Positions 24,426 to 33,985 are shown, numbered from the stretch's first letter. The stretch is DNA of 39,464 nucleotides from Agathobacter sp. (GCA_022769125.1 JALEKN010000065.1:1-39464), one strand, 5' to 3'. Notes: a model not told the origin generated them from the letters alone. Made by a program: numbers and translations.

Positions 24426-26096
24426 TTACTTTCCATCATTTAGCAGATGATACTGTTTCTTTTCTTCATACATAATGAAGTCTGCCTGCTTTAGCATCTG
24501 TTCAAGATTGTCAATCGTAGGTTTCCATAACATTCCTATCGATATGCTGACCTTCTTTTCTCTCATTTTCTGCTTTAATAGATCAATCTGATCTGCAAAG
24601 TCCTCATTAGTCCAATCTTTGACAACAATAACAAACTCATCTCCTCCGACACGATATACATGATCTTCAAACAGCTCTGTCATCAATTCTGCGGCAGTTT
24701 TGATCAGCCGGTCACCTGCCTCATGTCCAAATTGATCGTTCGTCTTCTTCAGTCCATTCAGGTCAATATAACATGCGCCAACGTTGTTCACCTGTCTGTG
24801 GGAATACGATTCAACAACACGAATGTATTTGTTTCGATTATATAGGCCGGTAAGCATATCACGATAACTTAAATATTGTAGTTCTTCCTGATGTGCCTTT
24901 GTCTTTAAACTGTTAATGATAAAGTATTGGATGGATGACAATAAGGTTGCATCATCATAATGGTCACGTGGATTATCAACGCCAAGGAAACCGATAAATC
25001 TTCCTTTGTCTTTAAGCGGAACTGCAAGCAGCCGGTCAATATCCTGATCCTGCAGGACTTCGTAAGATTCATATCCGTTTTCCTGCTCCAGCTTTGACAT
25101 ATAATAAGGCTCATCCTTTTGGAAAAACTCCATCCAGCCTTCGATCACAGTCAGATCTAAGTCTTGCAGATTCTCTATTTGCGGGGTTACACCGGATTTT
25201 GCATATTCATAAGTATTGTTGATTTTCTTCCCATCCTTTGAGACTTCAAATAGATAGGTACGATCTCCGTCAAAATACTGATTGATGATTCTGAAAAGAT
25301 TGTGAATGGAGACATCAATATCGTTATCGGACAACAATGCTTTAACACATTGATTTAATGTTGATGCAATCTCAAGTCTTTCTTCCACCTTCGACTTTTT
25401 CTTCAGAAGCTGGTACATTTCATGGTTTTGTTCCCCTGTTGATGCAATAAACATAACATACATGGAAAGACAGATAGATAAATTGATCAGAGAAAGCCCG
25501 TAATATCTGGTCTGTATTGCCGCGGCAATAAGCGGAAACGAAATATATGAGGTCATGGACCAGAAAATACGCCGGCGAATCCGTTTACGGTACTGTACAA
25601 GAAGAGACAGATCAATCAGCATTACCGCAACCGGAAGCAACATTGAGATTATATATCCAGAATTACGATGATAGTAATTCTGCGCATCAAAATAATAATA
25701 CAGATCAGTAAATTGAGATACAATGACAAGAAGAAGCGCTATCCCACACAAAGCATATGCAAATTTCACCCGGCCCAAATTTAGGACCTGATCTCTTGGA
25801 AACAGATAGCTGCACATATAGGCATGAAAAAAATACAGAATTACAACACTTAATGCAAACACCAAAAAGTTTGTTACATGGACAAGTATACTTCCGGTTG
25901 GTCCAGGATATCCACGAAAAATGTATGCAAACGCATCACTTGCCAATAACAGTGCCGTAAAAACCTGCATGAGCATAAGCCATTTTCTTTTTTCCAGGTC
26001 AAAATTATTACTTAGATACATACACAATGCTGTAATCAGGCAGAAAAAGCATCCACAAAAAAGTAATACAATCTGGATTAACTGATCCCTCAACAT
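24426..26096 (-). CDS. Membrane diguanylate cyclase with GAF and GGDEF domains
   Basis: The GGDEF domain makes cyclic di-GMP from two GTP. The 556-residue protein has an N-terminal half with about seven membrane helices (residues about 5-210). A GAF-like sensor region follows (about 225-390, including LAVPLKDKGRFIGFLGVDNP), then a GGDEF domain (YRVGGDEFVIVV near residue 480, with the upstream YRDMLTGLYNRN). The inhibitory RxxD site before GGDEF is not seen. I chose the ATG at 26096, because AAAGGA lies just upstream; the in-frame ATG at 26120 has no ribosome site. It is coupled to the lipid kinase gene upstream. No riboswitch or PilZ gene is nearby. Confidence 0.9.
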   Translation of the reverse strand: MLRDQLIQIVLLFCGCFFCLITALCMYLSNNFDLEKRKWLMLMQVFTALLLASDAFAYIFRGYPGPTGSILVHVTNFLVFALSVVILYFFHAYMCSYLFPRDQVLNLGRVKFAYALCGIALLLVIVSQFTDLYYYFDAQNYYHRNSGYIISMLLPVAVMLIDLSLLVQYRKRIRRRIFWSMTSYISFPLIAAAIQTRYYGLSLINLSICLSMYVMFIASTGEQNHEMYQLLKKKSKVEERLEIASTLNQCVKALLSDNDIDVSIHNLFRIINQYFDGDRTYLFEVSKDGKKINNTYEYAKSGVTPQIENLQDLDLTVIEGWMEFFQKDEPYYMSKLEQENGYESYEVLQDQDIDRLLAVPLKDKGRFIGFLGVDNPRDHYDDATLLSSIQYFIINSLKTKAHQEELQYLSYRDMLTGLYNRNKYIRVVESYSHRQVNNVGACYIDLNGLKKTNDQFGHEAGDRLIKTAAELMTELFEDHVYRVGGDEFVIVVKDWTNEDFADQIDLLKQKMREKKVSISIGMLWKPTIDNLEQMLKQADFIMYEEKKQYHLLNDGK

Positions 26097-26120
26097 TTTT
26101 ATTTTCCTTTCATTAGCCAT

Positions 26121-27056
26121 CTATAAAAGCATATGTAATTTATTTGTTTCACAGGTAAATGTGGCTTCTGTCACATCACCACAGTATTCTCCATCAGCGT
26201 GAAGAACAAAAGGTTTGGAAATTGTGACTTTAGCAAGTGTACTGTCAGTCACATGAAATCCTTTGATCCGTTCATGTTTTGCAGCTACCAGAACCGGGAG
26301 GCAAAAAAAAGTCCTCCATTTTGGAATTCCCGATGCATTGCTTAATGAAAGCCTGCCGTCAAAAGGTGTTGCTTTTGGTGCCATTGGTACGCCTCCACCC
26401 TCTGCACGCAAATTCATTGCAGCCATAAAGATCAAGCGTTCAAAATGTCTGCTTTCCTTGTCATATACAACCTCAACCGTTGCTGTATCCATTGAGAACA
26501 GAGTTTGGATTGTAAGTAATATATAAGTCATTTTTCCCAAATGAAGTTTGTTTAAAAAAGTCTTCATTCCGGAATGGAGTGCCTTTTTACAAACAATTGC
26601 ATCCATGCCGACACCACTGCTGATTCCAAAAAAGCGAGATTTGGTTCCACTGTCCCAGCTTACTTTTCCAAGATCCATGGATTGGTAGCATTCCCTTCCA
26701 CTTTGATAAGCCCTAATAATCCGCTTGACATTTTCTTCTACATCTTTACCAATTCCAAGCCCCCTGCCAAAATCGTTTCCGGATCCGGCCGGGATAATTC
26801 CAAAGCGCACACGCTCAAAATCAACGATACCATTGATAACCTCATTCATGGTTCCGTCTCCACCCACAACAATGATACAGATATCCATATCGTCCTTTTG
26901 GCTTATCATTTTGGCAAGTTCTGTGGCATGATTCTCGTATTCCGTCATATAAAACTTGTACGGGATATCCACATCAGCCAAAAGTGTTTGTACTTTTTCC
27001 CAGACCTTGGAACTTTTTCCTGTCCTTGCCGTCTGGTTTACAATAAAATATAGCAT
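26121..27056 (-). CDS. Diacylglycerol kinase family lipid kinase
   Basis: These enzymes (DagK/YegS family) phosphorylate diacylglycerol or related lipids with ATP at the membrane face. The 311-residue protein opens MLYFIVNQTARTGKS. It has the catalytic-domain motif VVGGDGTMNEVINGI near residue 65 and IIPAGSGNDFGRGLGI after it. The C-terminal lipid-binding lobe ends with DGEYCGDVTEATFTCE. Length is normal. It is followed with no gap by the diguanylate cyclase gene. A hairpin with a TTCG loop lies upstream, between it and yprB. Confidence 0.92.
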   Translation of the reverse strand: MLYFIVNQTARTGKSSKVWEKVQTLLADVDIPYKFYMTEYENHATELAKMISQKDDMDICIIVVGGDGTMNEVINGIVDFERVRFGIIPAGSGNDFGRGLGIGKDVEENVKRIIRAYQSGRECYQSMDLGKVSWDSGTKSRFFGISSGVGMDAIVCKKALHSGMKTFLNKLHLGKMTYILLTIQTLFSMDTATVEVVYDKESRHFERLIFMAAMNLRAEGGGVPMAPKATPFDGRLSLSNASGIPKWRTFFCLPVLVAAKHERIKGFHVTDSTLAKVTISKPFVLHADGEYCGDVTEATFTCETNKLHMLL

Positions 27057-27082
27057 AAAGAAATTTATCCTCTCACAGCCAC

Positions 27083-27109
27083 AAGGGGCGAATCCGAAGA
27101 TTGCCCCCT
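27083..27109 (-). other. GC-rich hairpin with TTCG tetraloop between yprB and the lipid kinase gene
   Basis: On the minus strand the arms GGGGGCAATC and GATTCGCCCC close a TTCG tetraloop. No T run follows, so it is not a standard terminator; it may set an mRNA processing or stability boundary inside the transcript. Confidence 0.5.
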
Positions 27110-27117
27110 GATACGGT

Positions 27118-28224
27118 TCATGACCGCTTAGCTTTTATCATAAGCTGTAAAATATGTTCTACATAGCGCCGAAGCATGATATCCGAGGTGCAGAAATCAT
27201 CGGTGATTTCAAAATATGACACCTTGTCCTTATAATCCTTACGGAATTCCGGACTCATGATAGTGTCATACTGCGGAAGGAATTCTCCTTCCTTTCTGGT
27301 ATAGCAATTGGAAGCTCTTGCATTCTCTCTGTAACCTTTATCGACATAAGCAGCAACACTTTTATGTACTGCCATATCCTCCTGCGGGAGGTAGTAATAA
27401 TCTTTGTAATTGGCATAGAAGTAATGGAGCTCACCACAATATACTGGAATCCGCAGGGTCGAGATATCCCCATTGCTGATAAAATAGTATTCCCTGAACT
27501 GAAAAGAAACACGTTTCGGTACAGGATAATCATTTTTTAAAGTAATAAGAAGTTCTTTTTGCTGTGTACCATCGATTGAACGATATGTCCCGATCTTTGT
27601 CTCCGTTATCGCATACTGCCCATGAAAAATCTCATTATAAGTAAGAACCGGAAGAAGGTCAAGCATTCCGGCAACATCTTCAAAGTTATGTAAAAGCAGA
27701 ACCTCTTCTTTCTTTGCATCCGGATTCTTACAATATTCGTGATAGACGTTGATCAGATCACCGCCGGAATAAAGATCCTCCCGGGAAAGGTTTAAAAAGC
27801 CTTCAATTGTCTTTTGCTTGTAATTCGGAAGCTTTAAAAGAAATTTCATTTCCGATACAGACTTAAAAATATCAAGATAGTTTAGAGATTTAAATGTCTC
27901 GCTAAGCTGGTAGGTATCACACTTAGCCTTCAAAAACGGAACGTCAAACCCTACTCCATTGAACGAGATCAATGTGGAATAATTCTTAAGGATATCCAGA
28001 AAAGCTACAATTACATCCCTTTCGTCTGACGGGGTTTCCGCAAAGAACTGATCAATATGTACTTTTTCGTCGATATGTCTGGCACATCCGATCAGGTAAA
28101 TCGTAGAATGTGCAGGTGAAAAGCCGGTTGTCTCAATATCGAAGAAAACTGCATTTTCATCAAAAAGTTGATCCTGCAGCTGACTTTGCCTGATATACAG
28201 TTGTTCTTTGTGGATATGCTTCAT
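27118..28224 (-). CDS. YprB-type ribonuclease H-like exonuclease domain protein
   Basis: YprB-family proteins carry a DnaQ-like 3'-5' exonuclease fold; the cellular role is unproven. The 368-residue protein has the three exonuclease motifs in the first half. These are VFFDIETTGFSP near residue 28 (Asp-x-Glu), LISFNGVGFDVPFLKAK near 95, and LLHNFEDVAGMLDLLP near 190. The second half has no motif I recognise, with beta-rich segments such as YFISNGDISTLRIPVYCGEL. It follows cheR by 18 bases. Length is close to other stand-alone clostridial homologues. Confidence 0.82.
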   Translation of the reverse strand: MKHIHKEQLYIRQSQLQDQLFDENAVFFDIETTGFSPAHSTIYLIGCARHIDEKVHIDQFFAETPSDERDVIVAFLDILKNYSTLISFNGVGFDVPFLKAKCDTYQLSETFKSLNYLDIFKSVSEMKFLLKLPNYKQKTIEGFLNLSREDLYSGGDLINVYHEYCKNPDAKKEEVLLLHNFEDVAGMLDLLPVLTYNEIFHGQYAITETKIGTYRSIDGTQQKELLITLKNDYPVPKRVSFQFREYYFISNGDISTLRIPVYCGELHYFYANYKDYYYLPQEDMAVHKSVAAYVDKGYRENARASNCYTRKEGEFLPQYDTIMSPEFRKDYKDKVSYFEITDDFCTSDIMLRRYVEHILQLMIKAKRS

Positions 28225-28242
28225 AACAAAATTCCCCGTTAA

Positions 28243-29025
28243 TTAGTCCTCGTTTTTCTCGAAGTAAAAAGAACTCAGTCTCGAAAATCCAACTTCCCTA
28301 TAATTGATGATCTGCTCTGTGCTTCCAATAAACAAAACGCCATGATTGTTTAAGGTCTGATAAAACTTTTTGTATATTTCATCTTTTGCCTCATCCGTAA
28401 AATAAATCACGACATTTCTGCAAAGGATCATATCATAGTCACGTGGATACGGATCCTTTAACAGATTGTGTTGTTTAAAGGTGACACATTTTTTGAGCTC
28501 ATCGGATATTTTATAGGAATTACCGATCTGCGTAAAGTATTTACGTCTCATATCTGCCGGGACACCGGCAATGCTCTTCTCATTATATAGACCGGCCTGT
28601 GCCTGCTCCAATACCTGTTTGTCAATATCGGTTGCAAGAATCTGAATATTGGAAAGCGGCATATGTTTTGAAAAAGCCATTGCTATCGAATACGGCTCAT
28701 CCCCCGTAGAACATGCCGCGCTCCAGATCCGAAGCGGCCGTTTATGTTCCTTTATAAGCTTTGGGATGACAGTCTCGTCCATGATCTTCCATTGATCCGG
28801 ATTACGATAGAATTCCGAAACATTGATTGTAAGGAAATTGACAAACTGTTCAAAAAGCTTTTTATCTGTCTTAAGAAGCTGCACATAAGCCTCATAGGAG
28901 TCCGTCTTATTCTTTTTCGCGAGAGTATCAATGCGCCTTCTCATCTGCTTTTCTTTGTAAAAATTCAAGTCAATACTGGTAAGTTTATATACCTCTTTTT
29001 TGAACCATTCGTAATTATCCAGCAT
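28243..29025 (-). CDS. cheR: CheR-type protein-glutamate methyltransferase
   Basis: CheR methylates glutamates of chemoreceptors with S-adenosylmethionine. The 260-residue protein has the N-terminal helical domain (DNYEWFKKEVYKLTSIDL) and then the methyltransferase domain with RIWSAACSTGDEPYSIAM (SAM site). Also present are ILATDIDKQVLEQAQAGLY and DMILCRNVVIYFT, then LFIGSTEQI. The ATG at 29025 was chosen because GGAGGAG lies eight bases upstream; the frame is open to an ATG at 29040 which would translate that site. No other chemotaxis gene is in the window, so it is a stand-alone cheR, common in Lachnospiraceae. Confidence 0.92.
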   Translation of the reverse strand: MLDNYEWFKKEVYKLTSIDLNFYKEKQMRRRIDTLAKKNKTDSYEAYVQLLKTDKKLFEQFVNFLTINVSEFYRNPDQWKIMDETVIPKLIKEHKRPLRIWSAACSTGDEPYSIAMAFSKHMPLSNIQILATDIDKQVLEQAQAGLYNEKSIAGVPADMRRKYFTQIGNSYKISDELKKCVTFKQHNLLKDPYPRDYDMILCRNVVIYFTDEAKDEIYKKFYQTLNNHGVLFIGSTEQIINYREVGFSRLSSFYFEKNED

Positions 29026-29068
29026 TCCATTCTCCTCCATAGCAAAAAGTCGCTTTCCCTATAAAGTG

Positions 29069-29103
29069 AAAAAAGGGAGCTGCCTGTTCGGCCAGCCCCC
29101 CCT
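29069..29103 (-). terminator. Intrinsic terminator after the S1-domain gene
   Basis: A GC-rich stem (about GGGAGCTGCC against GGCCAGCCCCCC, imperfect) is followed on the minus strand by TTTTTT. It lies 13 bases past the S1 gene stop and separates cmk-ispH-S1 from cheR. Confidence 0.85.
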
Positions 29104-29115
29104 AATAAATGTATC

Positions 29116-30237
29116 TTACTCTTCTGTCTCAGAAGCTGCGTCATCAATATTTACATCTGCAACTTCTTCATCCTCGTTCTCTTCCGGAGCAAGTAAAGCC
29201 TTAATGCTTATGCTGATTTTCTTTTCATCCTCGTTGAAATCAACAATCTTAGCTTCTACTTCCTGTCCTACCTTAAGAACATCGGATGGCTTTTCAATGT
29301 GTTCTTTTGAAATCTGTGATACATGAAGAAGTGCATCAACACCCTGTGCCAACTCAACAAAAGCACCAAAGTCAGTCATACGGGCAACCTTACCGGTTAC
29401 AACATTGCCAACTGCATATTTCTCAGCTGCGCCGTTCCATGGGTTCTCTTCCGGGAACTTTCTGGAAAGAGCAATCTTAGAATCATTGATGCTCTTAATG
29501 AATACCTTAACAGTCTCTCCAACTGTAAATACCTTCTTCGGGCTTTCTACACGTCCCCAAGACATCTCAGAGATATGAAGAAGACCATCAACACCGCCAA
29601 GATCAATGAATGCACCAAAATCGGTAACGTTCTTAACGGTTCCTTCGATCACATCACCAACTGCGATCTTGCTGAGTAACTCTTTCTGAGCCTCTGCTTT
29701 CTTAGCTACGAGAAGTGTCTTTCTGTTTCCAATGATACGTCTCTTCTTAGGATCAAACTCGGTAATCACAAACTCAATCTCCTGATCCTTAAACTTGTTG
29801 AGATCCTTCTCAAAAGTATCGGATACAAGGCTTGCAGGGATAAATACTCTTGTCTCATCTACATTAACGCATACACCGCCATCGAGTACCTGTGAAACCT
29901 TTGCGGTAAGTACTTCCTGATTATTGAAAGCTTCCTCTAATCTCTTGCTTCCCTTCTCGGCAGCAAGTCTCTTATAGGAAAGAACAACCTGTCCTTCACC
30001 GTCGTTTACTTTAACGACTTTTGCTTCCATGGTATCGCCAACTGAAACAACTGTTGTAAGATCAACGTTTGGTTCGTTTGTATATTCATTACGAGTGATG
30101 ATTCCATCTGATTTGTATCCGATATTCAGTACGATTTCATCCGGCTTAACATCAATAACGGTACCTTCAACCACTTCTCCATTTCTTATTGTTTTTAAAG
30201 ATTCTTCCAGCATTTGTTCAAAGCTCATTTCTGACAT
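29116..30237 (-). CDS. S1 RNA-binding domain protein (ribosomal protein S1-like), four S1 repeats
   Basis: This is the Firmicute S1-like protein, which binds RNA and may help mRNA engage the ribosome. The 373-residue product has four S1 domains. They open with GEVVEGTVIDVKPDEIVLN, TAKVSQVLDGGVCVN, GDVIEGTVKNVTDFGAFIDL and GNVVTGKVARMTDFGAFVEL, at about residues 20, 100, 190 and 275. The tail is acidic. I chose the ATG at 30237, with GGAGG nine bases upstream inside the end of ispH. In many clostridia IspH and S1 are one fused protein; here they are separate frames overlapping by 20 bases. Confidence 0.93.
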   Translation of the reverse strand: MSEMSFEQMLEESLKTIRNGEVVEGTVIDVKPDEIVLNIGYKSDGIITRNEYTNEPNVDLTTVVSVGDTMEAKVVKVNDGEGQVVLSYKRLAAEKGSKRLEEAFNNQEVLTAKVSQVLDGGVCVNVDETRVFIPASLVSDTFEKDLNKFKDQEIEFVITEFDPKKRRIIGNRKTLLVAKKAEAQKELLSKIAVGDVIEGTVKNVTDFGAFIDLGGVDGLLHISEMSWGRVESPKKVFTVGETVKVFIKSINDSKIALSRKFPEENPWNGAAEKYAVGNVVTGKVARMTDFGAFVELAQGVDALLHVSQISKEHIEKPSDVLKVGQEVEAKIVDFNEDEKKISISIKALLAPEENEDEEVADVNIDDAASETEE

Positions 30238-31075
30238 TCTTTGAAACCTCCTCAATGATATTGTTTGGGGTTGATGCCCCTGCGGTAATACCTACGTTAT
30301 TGATTGACTTAAGCTTGCTATAATCCATATCGCTGCTTGTTTGAATATAGTAAGTATTTTCACATTCATTTTTACATATTTCAAATAACTTCTGCGTATT
30401 CGAACTCTTCTTGTCACCGATGACAATCATTGCCTCGGATACAGAAGCAATCTGCTGTGCTTCACTCTGTCGTTCCTCTGTTGCATTGCAGATAGTATTT
30501 AAAACAACTATATCATAACCTTTTTGTTTGATAATTTCAACTAATTCTTGAAATTTATTGTAGTTAAATGTCGTTTGGGAAACAATACATACCTTTTCTT
30601 TGTCTAAATTTGGCAGATGTTCAATGTCATTTCCGTTACTTACAATATAAACCGGGGCATTTTTTCTTACCCATCCGCGGATTCCCTGCACTTCCGGATG
30701 CTCCGGATTGCCGATGATAATAACTGTATCGCCGCTTTCGCTATGTTCTTTTACAAGCTTATGAATTTTTAGTACAAATGGACATGTGGCATCAACGATT
30801 GAAAATCCAGCCTGTTCGATTGCTTCATACTCTGCAGCACTGATTCCATGCGAACGGATAACAACCGTTCCAGCAGGAAGAGCGCAAAGTTCATCCGAGT
30901 TATTGATGACGCGGACTCCTTTTGACTCAAGATCCTTTACCACTTCCGCATTGTGAATGATCGGTCCATATGTGTAGATTGGGTTTTCGTTCTTTTCTAT
31001 CTCACGGTAAACAACGTTGACCGCACGCTTTACGCCAAAACAAAAGCCTGCACTCTTTGCAAGAGTCACCTTCAT
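30218..31075 (-). CDS. ispH: 4-hydroxy-3-methylbut-2-enyl diphosphate reductase
   Basis: IspH is the Fe-S enzyme of the last MEP-pathway step, making IPP and DMAPP. The 285-residue protein starts MKVTLAKSAGFCFGVKRAV with the first cluster cysteine. It has YGPIIHNAEVV, VIRSHGIS, DATCPFVLKIH (second cysteine) and NTICNATEERQ (third cysteine). The end is VGITAGASTPNNIIEEV. Length is normal. It starts two bases after cmk and its 3' end overlaps the S1 gene, so the cmk-ispH-S1 set is one operon. This is the split form of the IspH-S1 fusion of other clostridia. Confidence 0.96.
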   Translation of the reverse strand: MKVTLAKSAGFCFGVKRAVNVVYREIEKNENPIYTYGPIIHNAEVVKDLESKGVRVINNSDELCALPAGTVVIRSHGISAAEYEAIEQAGFSIVDATCPFVLKIHKLVKEHSESGDTVIIIGNPEHPEVQGIRGWVRKNAPVYIVSNGNDIEHLPNLDKEKVCIVSQTTFNYNKFQELVEIIKQKGYDIVVLNTICNATEERQSEAQQIASVSEAMIVIGDKKSSNTQKLFEICKNECENTYYIQTSSDMDYSKLKSINNVGITAGASTPNNIIEEVSKNVRNEL

Positions 31076-31076
31076 A

Positions 31077-31745
31077 CTAGCATCCTGCCTCTTTGATGAT
31101 TTCTTTCATTTTATTTACAACTCCGTCAATGTCAAGATCTGAAGAATCAAGAAGGACTGCATCCTCAGCCTGCTTCAACGGAGATGTCTCTCTGTGCATA
31201 TCCTGATAATCCCTGTCAATAATGTCCTTTTCAATCACCGCAAGATCGCATTCCTGTCCCTTTTCCGTCAGCTCATCAAAACGACGTTTTGCACGTACTG
31301 CCGATGATGCAGTCAGATAAATTTTAACATCAGCATTCGGGAGAACGACAGTTCCGATATCTCTTCCATCCATGATCACATTTTCTTTTGCGGCAAGCTG
31401 CTGCTGAAGTGCCACAAGCTTTGTGCGCACAACTGGGTATTTGCTGGTTGCGCTTGCCATCTTTCCGACCTCTTCCTTTCGGATGACCGGATTTACGTTC
31501 TCACCGTTTAAAAGCACACACTGCTCTCCATTCTGGTAGGCAATGGAAATATCCACCTTATCGGTTGCAGCTGCTATTGCAGCCTCATCGTCTGCGGCAA
31601 TGCCATTCTGCAAAAAATAGTATGCCATCGCGCGGTACATGGCTCCTGTATCCACATAAATGTAACCAAGCTCCTTTGCAAGTTTTTTTGCAATTGTGCT
31701 CTTTCCTGCACCTGCCGGTCCATCGATCGCAATATTATTGCTCAT
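31077..31745 (-). CDS. cmk: Cytidylate kinase
   Basis: Cmk phosphorylates CMP and dCMP with ATP. The 222-residue protein starts MSNNIAIDGPAGAGKSTIAK (P-loop). It has YVDTGAMYRAMAYYFL, then VIMDGRDIGTVVLPNADVKI and the C-terminal DRDYQDMHRETSPLK and DSSDLDIDGVV, all in the family order. Length is normal. GAGGA precedes the ATG. It is the upstream gene of the cmk-ispH-S1 operon and follows the BaiN-type gene by about 34 bases, with no terminator seen between. Confidence 0.96.
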   Translation of the reverse strand: MSNNIAIDGPAGAGKSTIAKKLAKELGYIYVDTGAMYRAMAYYFLQNGIAADDEAAIAAATDKVDISIAYQNGEQCVLLNGENVNPVIRKEEVGKMASATSKYPVVRTKLVALQQQLAAKENVIMDGRDIGTVVLPNADVKIYLTASSAVRAKRRFDELTEKGQECDLAVIEKDIIDRDYQDMHRETSPLKQAEDAVLLDSSDLDIDGVVNKMKEIIKEAGC

Positions 31746-31779
31746 AACAATTCCTCATTCTTTCTATATTTTATAATCA

Positions 31780-33063
31780 TCATTTATTAATGCTGCACCC
31801 GGCAAGAAATCCGGTTGACCAGGCAATCTGCAGATTATATCCGCCGGTCATTGCATCCACATCCAGCATTTCCCCACAGAAATATAGGCTTTTTACCTGC
31901 TTGGACTGCATCGTTGACGGATCGATATCTTTTACGGATACGCCACCGCGCGTGATGATTGCCTCATTCCATCCTCTTGTTCCGGTAATCGTCAGTGGAA
32001 GTTTCTTTATCAATTGGGCAAACGATCTACGTTCTTCTTTAGAAATCTCGTTCACTTTCTTTTCCGGATCAATTCCCGAAAGTATGATCATCACCGGAAT
32101 GAGCTTCGCTGGAAACAGATGCCCAAGTGCATTTTTAAACTGCTTGTTCTTTTGATCATCAAAATCCCGAAGCAGACGCCTGTCAAGTTCTTCCAGATCA
32201 AGCGCAGGTTTTAAGTCGATATAGAGCATCGGCTCCTTATTTAACGCCTCGCTTTTTACCGCCGAACTTGCAGACAGGATAACCGGTCCGCTCACGCCGA
32301 AATGCGTAAACAAAAGTTCGCCAAAGTCCTGATACAATTCCTTTTTTCCATTGCAGATACGAATGGAAATATTGCGTAAAGATAATCCCTGCAGTTCCTT
32401 GCACCATTCCTCTCTGATATTAAAGGGGACAAGCGCCGGTGTTGGTGGGATTACCTTGTGCCCGGTCTGTCCGGCAAACAAATACCCATCTCCCGTAGCC
32501 CCGGTGGAAGGATAAGAAATCCCTCCCGTTGCAAGAATCACAGCGTCTGCAGACAAGTCCTTACCATCTGCCAGACGAACTCCGGTTACTCTTTGTTTTG
32601 GTAATTTCTTTTTGTCTGTTTCCGGCAGTGCAGAATCAACCGGCAGTTCCTCCGTCAACAGATTCAGTACCTTTGTATTTAAACAGATCTGTACATGCTT
32701 GTCCTTTAGCGCCCTTGTCAGCGCTGCAATGACATCGGAGGAATGATCCGATACCGGGAATACCCTGTTACCACGTTCAATCTTGGTGGCAAGCCCGTAG
32801 CTTTCAAAGAAATCTAGCACAGTATCGTTCGTGCATGCATAAAATGCACTGTACAAAAATTTCCGGTTACTCATGACATTGGAAAAAATTGTCTCCATGT
32901 CACTTGCGTTCGTAAGGTTACAACGTCCCTTACCTGTAATATAAATTTTCTTGCCAAGCTTCTCATTTTGTTCTAGCAGGCACACCTGATGTCCGCAATT
33001 TGCTGCCTGATATGCGGCAAACATGCCGGCGGCACCGCCTCCGACTACGATCACTTTACTCAT
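31780..33063 (-). CDS. BaiN/HI0933 family FAD-dependent flavoprotein
   Basis: These flavoproteins (HI0933/YhiN/BaiN) bind FAD; one gut clostridial member reduces bile-acid intermediates, but most have no known substrate, so I do not infer bile-acid activity. The 427-residue protein starts MSKVIVVGGGAAGMFAAYQA (FAD Rossmann motif). It has YITGKGRCNLTNASD near residue 45 and ILATGGISYPSTGATGDGY near 170. The end carries YFCGEMLDVDAMTGGYNLQI. I chose the ATG at 33063, which overlaps the end of the rpiR gene by eight bases; a second ATG twelve bases earlier is possible. Both ribosome sites are weak. Confidence 0.92.
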   Translation of the reverse strand: MSKVIVVGGGAAGMFAAYQAANCGHQVCLLEQNEKLGKKIYITGKGRCNLTNASDMETIFSNVMSNRKFLYSAFYACTNDTVLDFFESYGLATKIERGNRVFPVSDHSSDVIAALTRALKDKHVQICLNTKVLNLLTEELPVDSALPETDKKKLPKQRVTGVRLADGKDLSADAVILATGGISYPSTGATGDGYLFAGQTGHKVIPPTPALVPFNIREEWCKELQGLSLRNISIRICNGKKELYQDFGELLFTHFGVSGPVILSASSAVKSEALNKEPMLYIDLKPALDLEELDRRLLRDFDDQKNKQFKNALGHLFPAKLIPVMIILSGIDPEKKVNEISKEERRSFAQLIKKLPLTITGTRGWNEAIITRGGVSVKDIDPSTMQSKQVKSLYFCGEMLDVDAMTGGYNLQIAWSTGFLAGCSINK

Positions 33064-33985
33064 TTTTCTGTCCATCCAGCTTCGCATAATGGATTTTGAC
33101 GGAATCATTGATATAGTTGATTTCGTCATTCTCATATACCTGGTACTCCCCCCAGATGTCTTCCAAAGTAGTAAGTGTTCCCGCAACTTCCTTTTGTTTT
33201 TTCATGCAAAGCGCAACGATCAGGGAATTGATCACACTAAGCGGTGCAACAAGCGAATCAACGATGGACGCCATATCACTGTCCGCGATCAGATTGCAGG
33301 AAGAATAAAGGTTCATCGGAGAATGTACGCTGTCAGTAATCGTAATTACCTTCGCATTCCGGTTATTTGCAAACTCCAATGCCTTCAAGGTCCGCATGGA
33401 ATACCTTGGAAAACTGATGCCTATAATTGCATCTTCCTCGTTAATCCGAAGCATCTGCTCAAATAATTCACTTGAACTGTTAGTCGTAAGCAGATGTACA
33501 TTTTCGAACATCAGATTACAGTAAAAAGCAAGAAAACTTGCAAGCGGTGCACAGCTGCGGATTCCGATTATATAGAGATGTTTTGCCCCAAGTATCGTAT
33601 CAACCGCCGCCTCAAATGCGGCATGGTCGATTTTTTCCAATGTCGACTTAATTTTGTCGGCATCTGAAGAAAGGACCGTCTGTAAAATCTCCGACTGTGA
33701 AATCCGCCCGTAAGTCACTTCCATTCTCTGAACAGAATTGAGCTTCGTTCGAACCATCTCCTCAAGTGCACTCTGGAACTCCGGGTATCCCTTGTATCCC
33801 AGGCAGGTTGCAAAACGAACAACGGTTGATTCGCTCACTCCAACCGTCTCCCCCATTTTAGCAGCGGTTAAAAATACCGCCTTATCATAATTATCGGTAA
33901 TATAGGTAGCGATCAGCTTCTGTCCCTTGCTCATTGAACTGTATCTGCTATTGATCCTATTTAACAATTCGTTTGTATTTGGCAT
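33056..33985 (-). CDS. MurR/RpiR family transcriptional regulator
   Basis: RpiR regulators have an N-terminal helix-turn-helix and a C-terminal SIS domain that senses phosphosugars. The 309-residue protein shows the HTH (AAKMGETVGVSESTVVRFAT, then LGYKGYPEFQ, residues about 40-75). The SIS domain (about 115-250) includes AKHLYIIGIRSCAPLASFLA, TNSSSELFEQM and IGISFPRYSMRTLKALEFA. No sugar-metabolism gene is beside it, so the inducer and targets are unclear; the flavoprotein gene that it overlaps is the only obvious partner. It has its own candidate promoter at 34045-34072. Confidence 0.93.
   Translation of the reverse strand: MPNTNELLNRINSRYSSMSKGQKLIATYITDNYDKAVFLTAAKMGETVGVSESTVVRFATCLGYKGYPEFQSALEEMVRTKLNSVQRMEVTYGRISQSEILQTVLSSDADKIKSTLEKIDHAAFEAAVDTILGAKHLYIIGIRSCAPLASFLAFYCNLMFENVHLLTTNSSSELFEQMLRINEEDAIIGISFPRYSMRTLKALEFANNRNAKVITITDSVHSPMNLYSSCNLIADSDMASIVDSLVAPLSVINSLIVALCMKKQKEVAGTLTTLEDIWGEYQVYENDEINYINDSVKIHYAKLDGQKNE

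Noticed and set aside
31780..33063. Bile-acid metabolism role for the BaiN-type flavoprotein
   Set aside because: The family is broad and found in bacteria without bile-acid pathways; no other bai gene is present.
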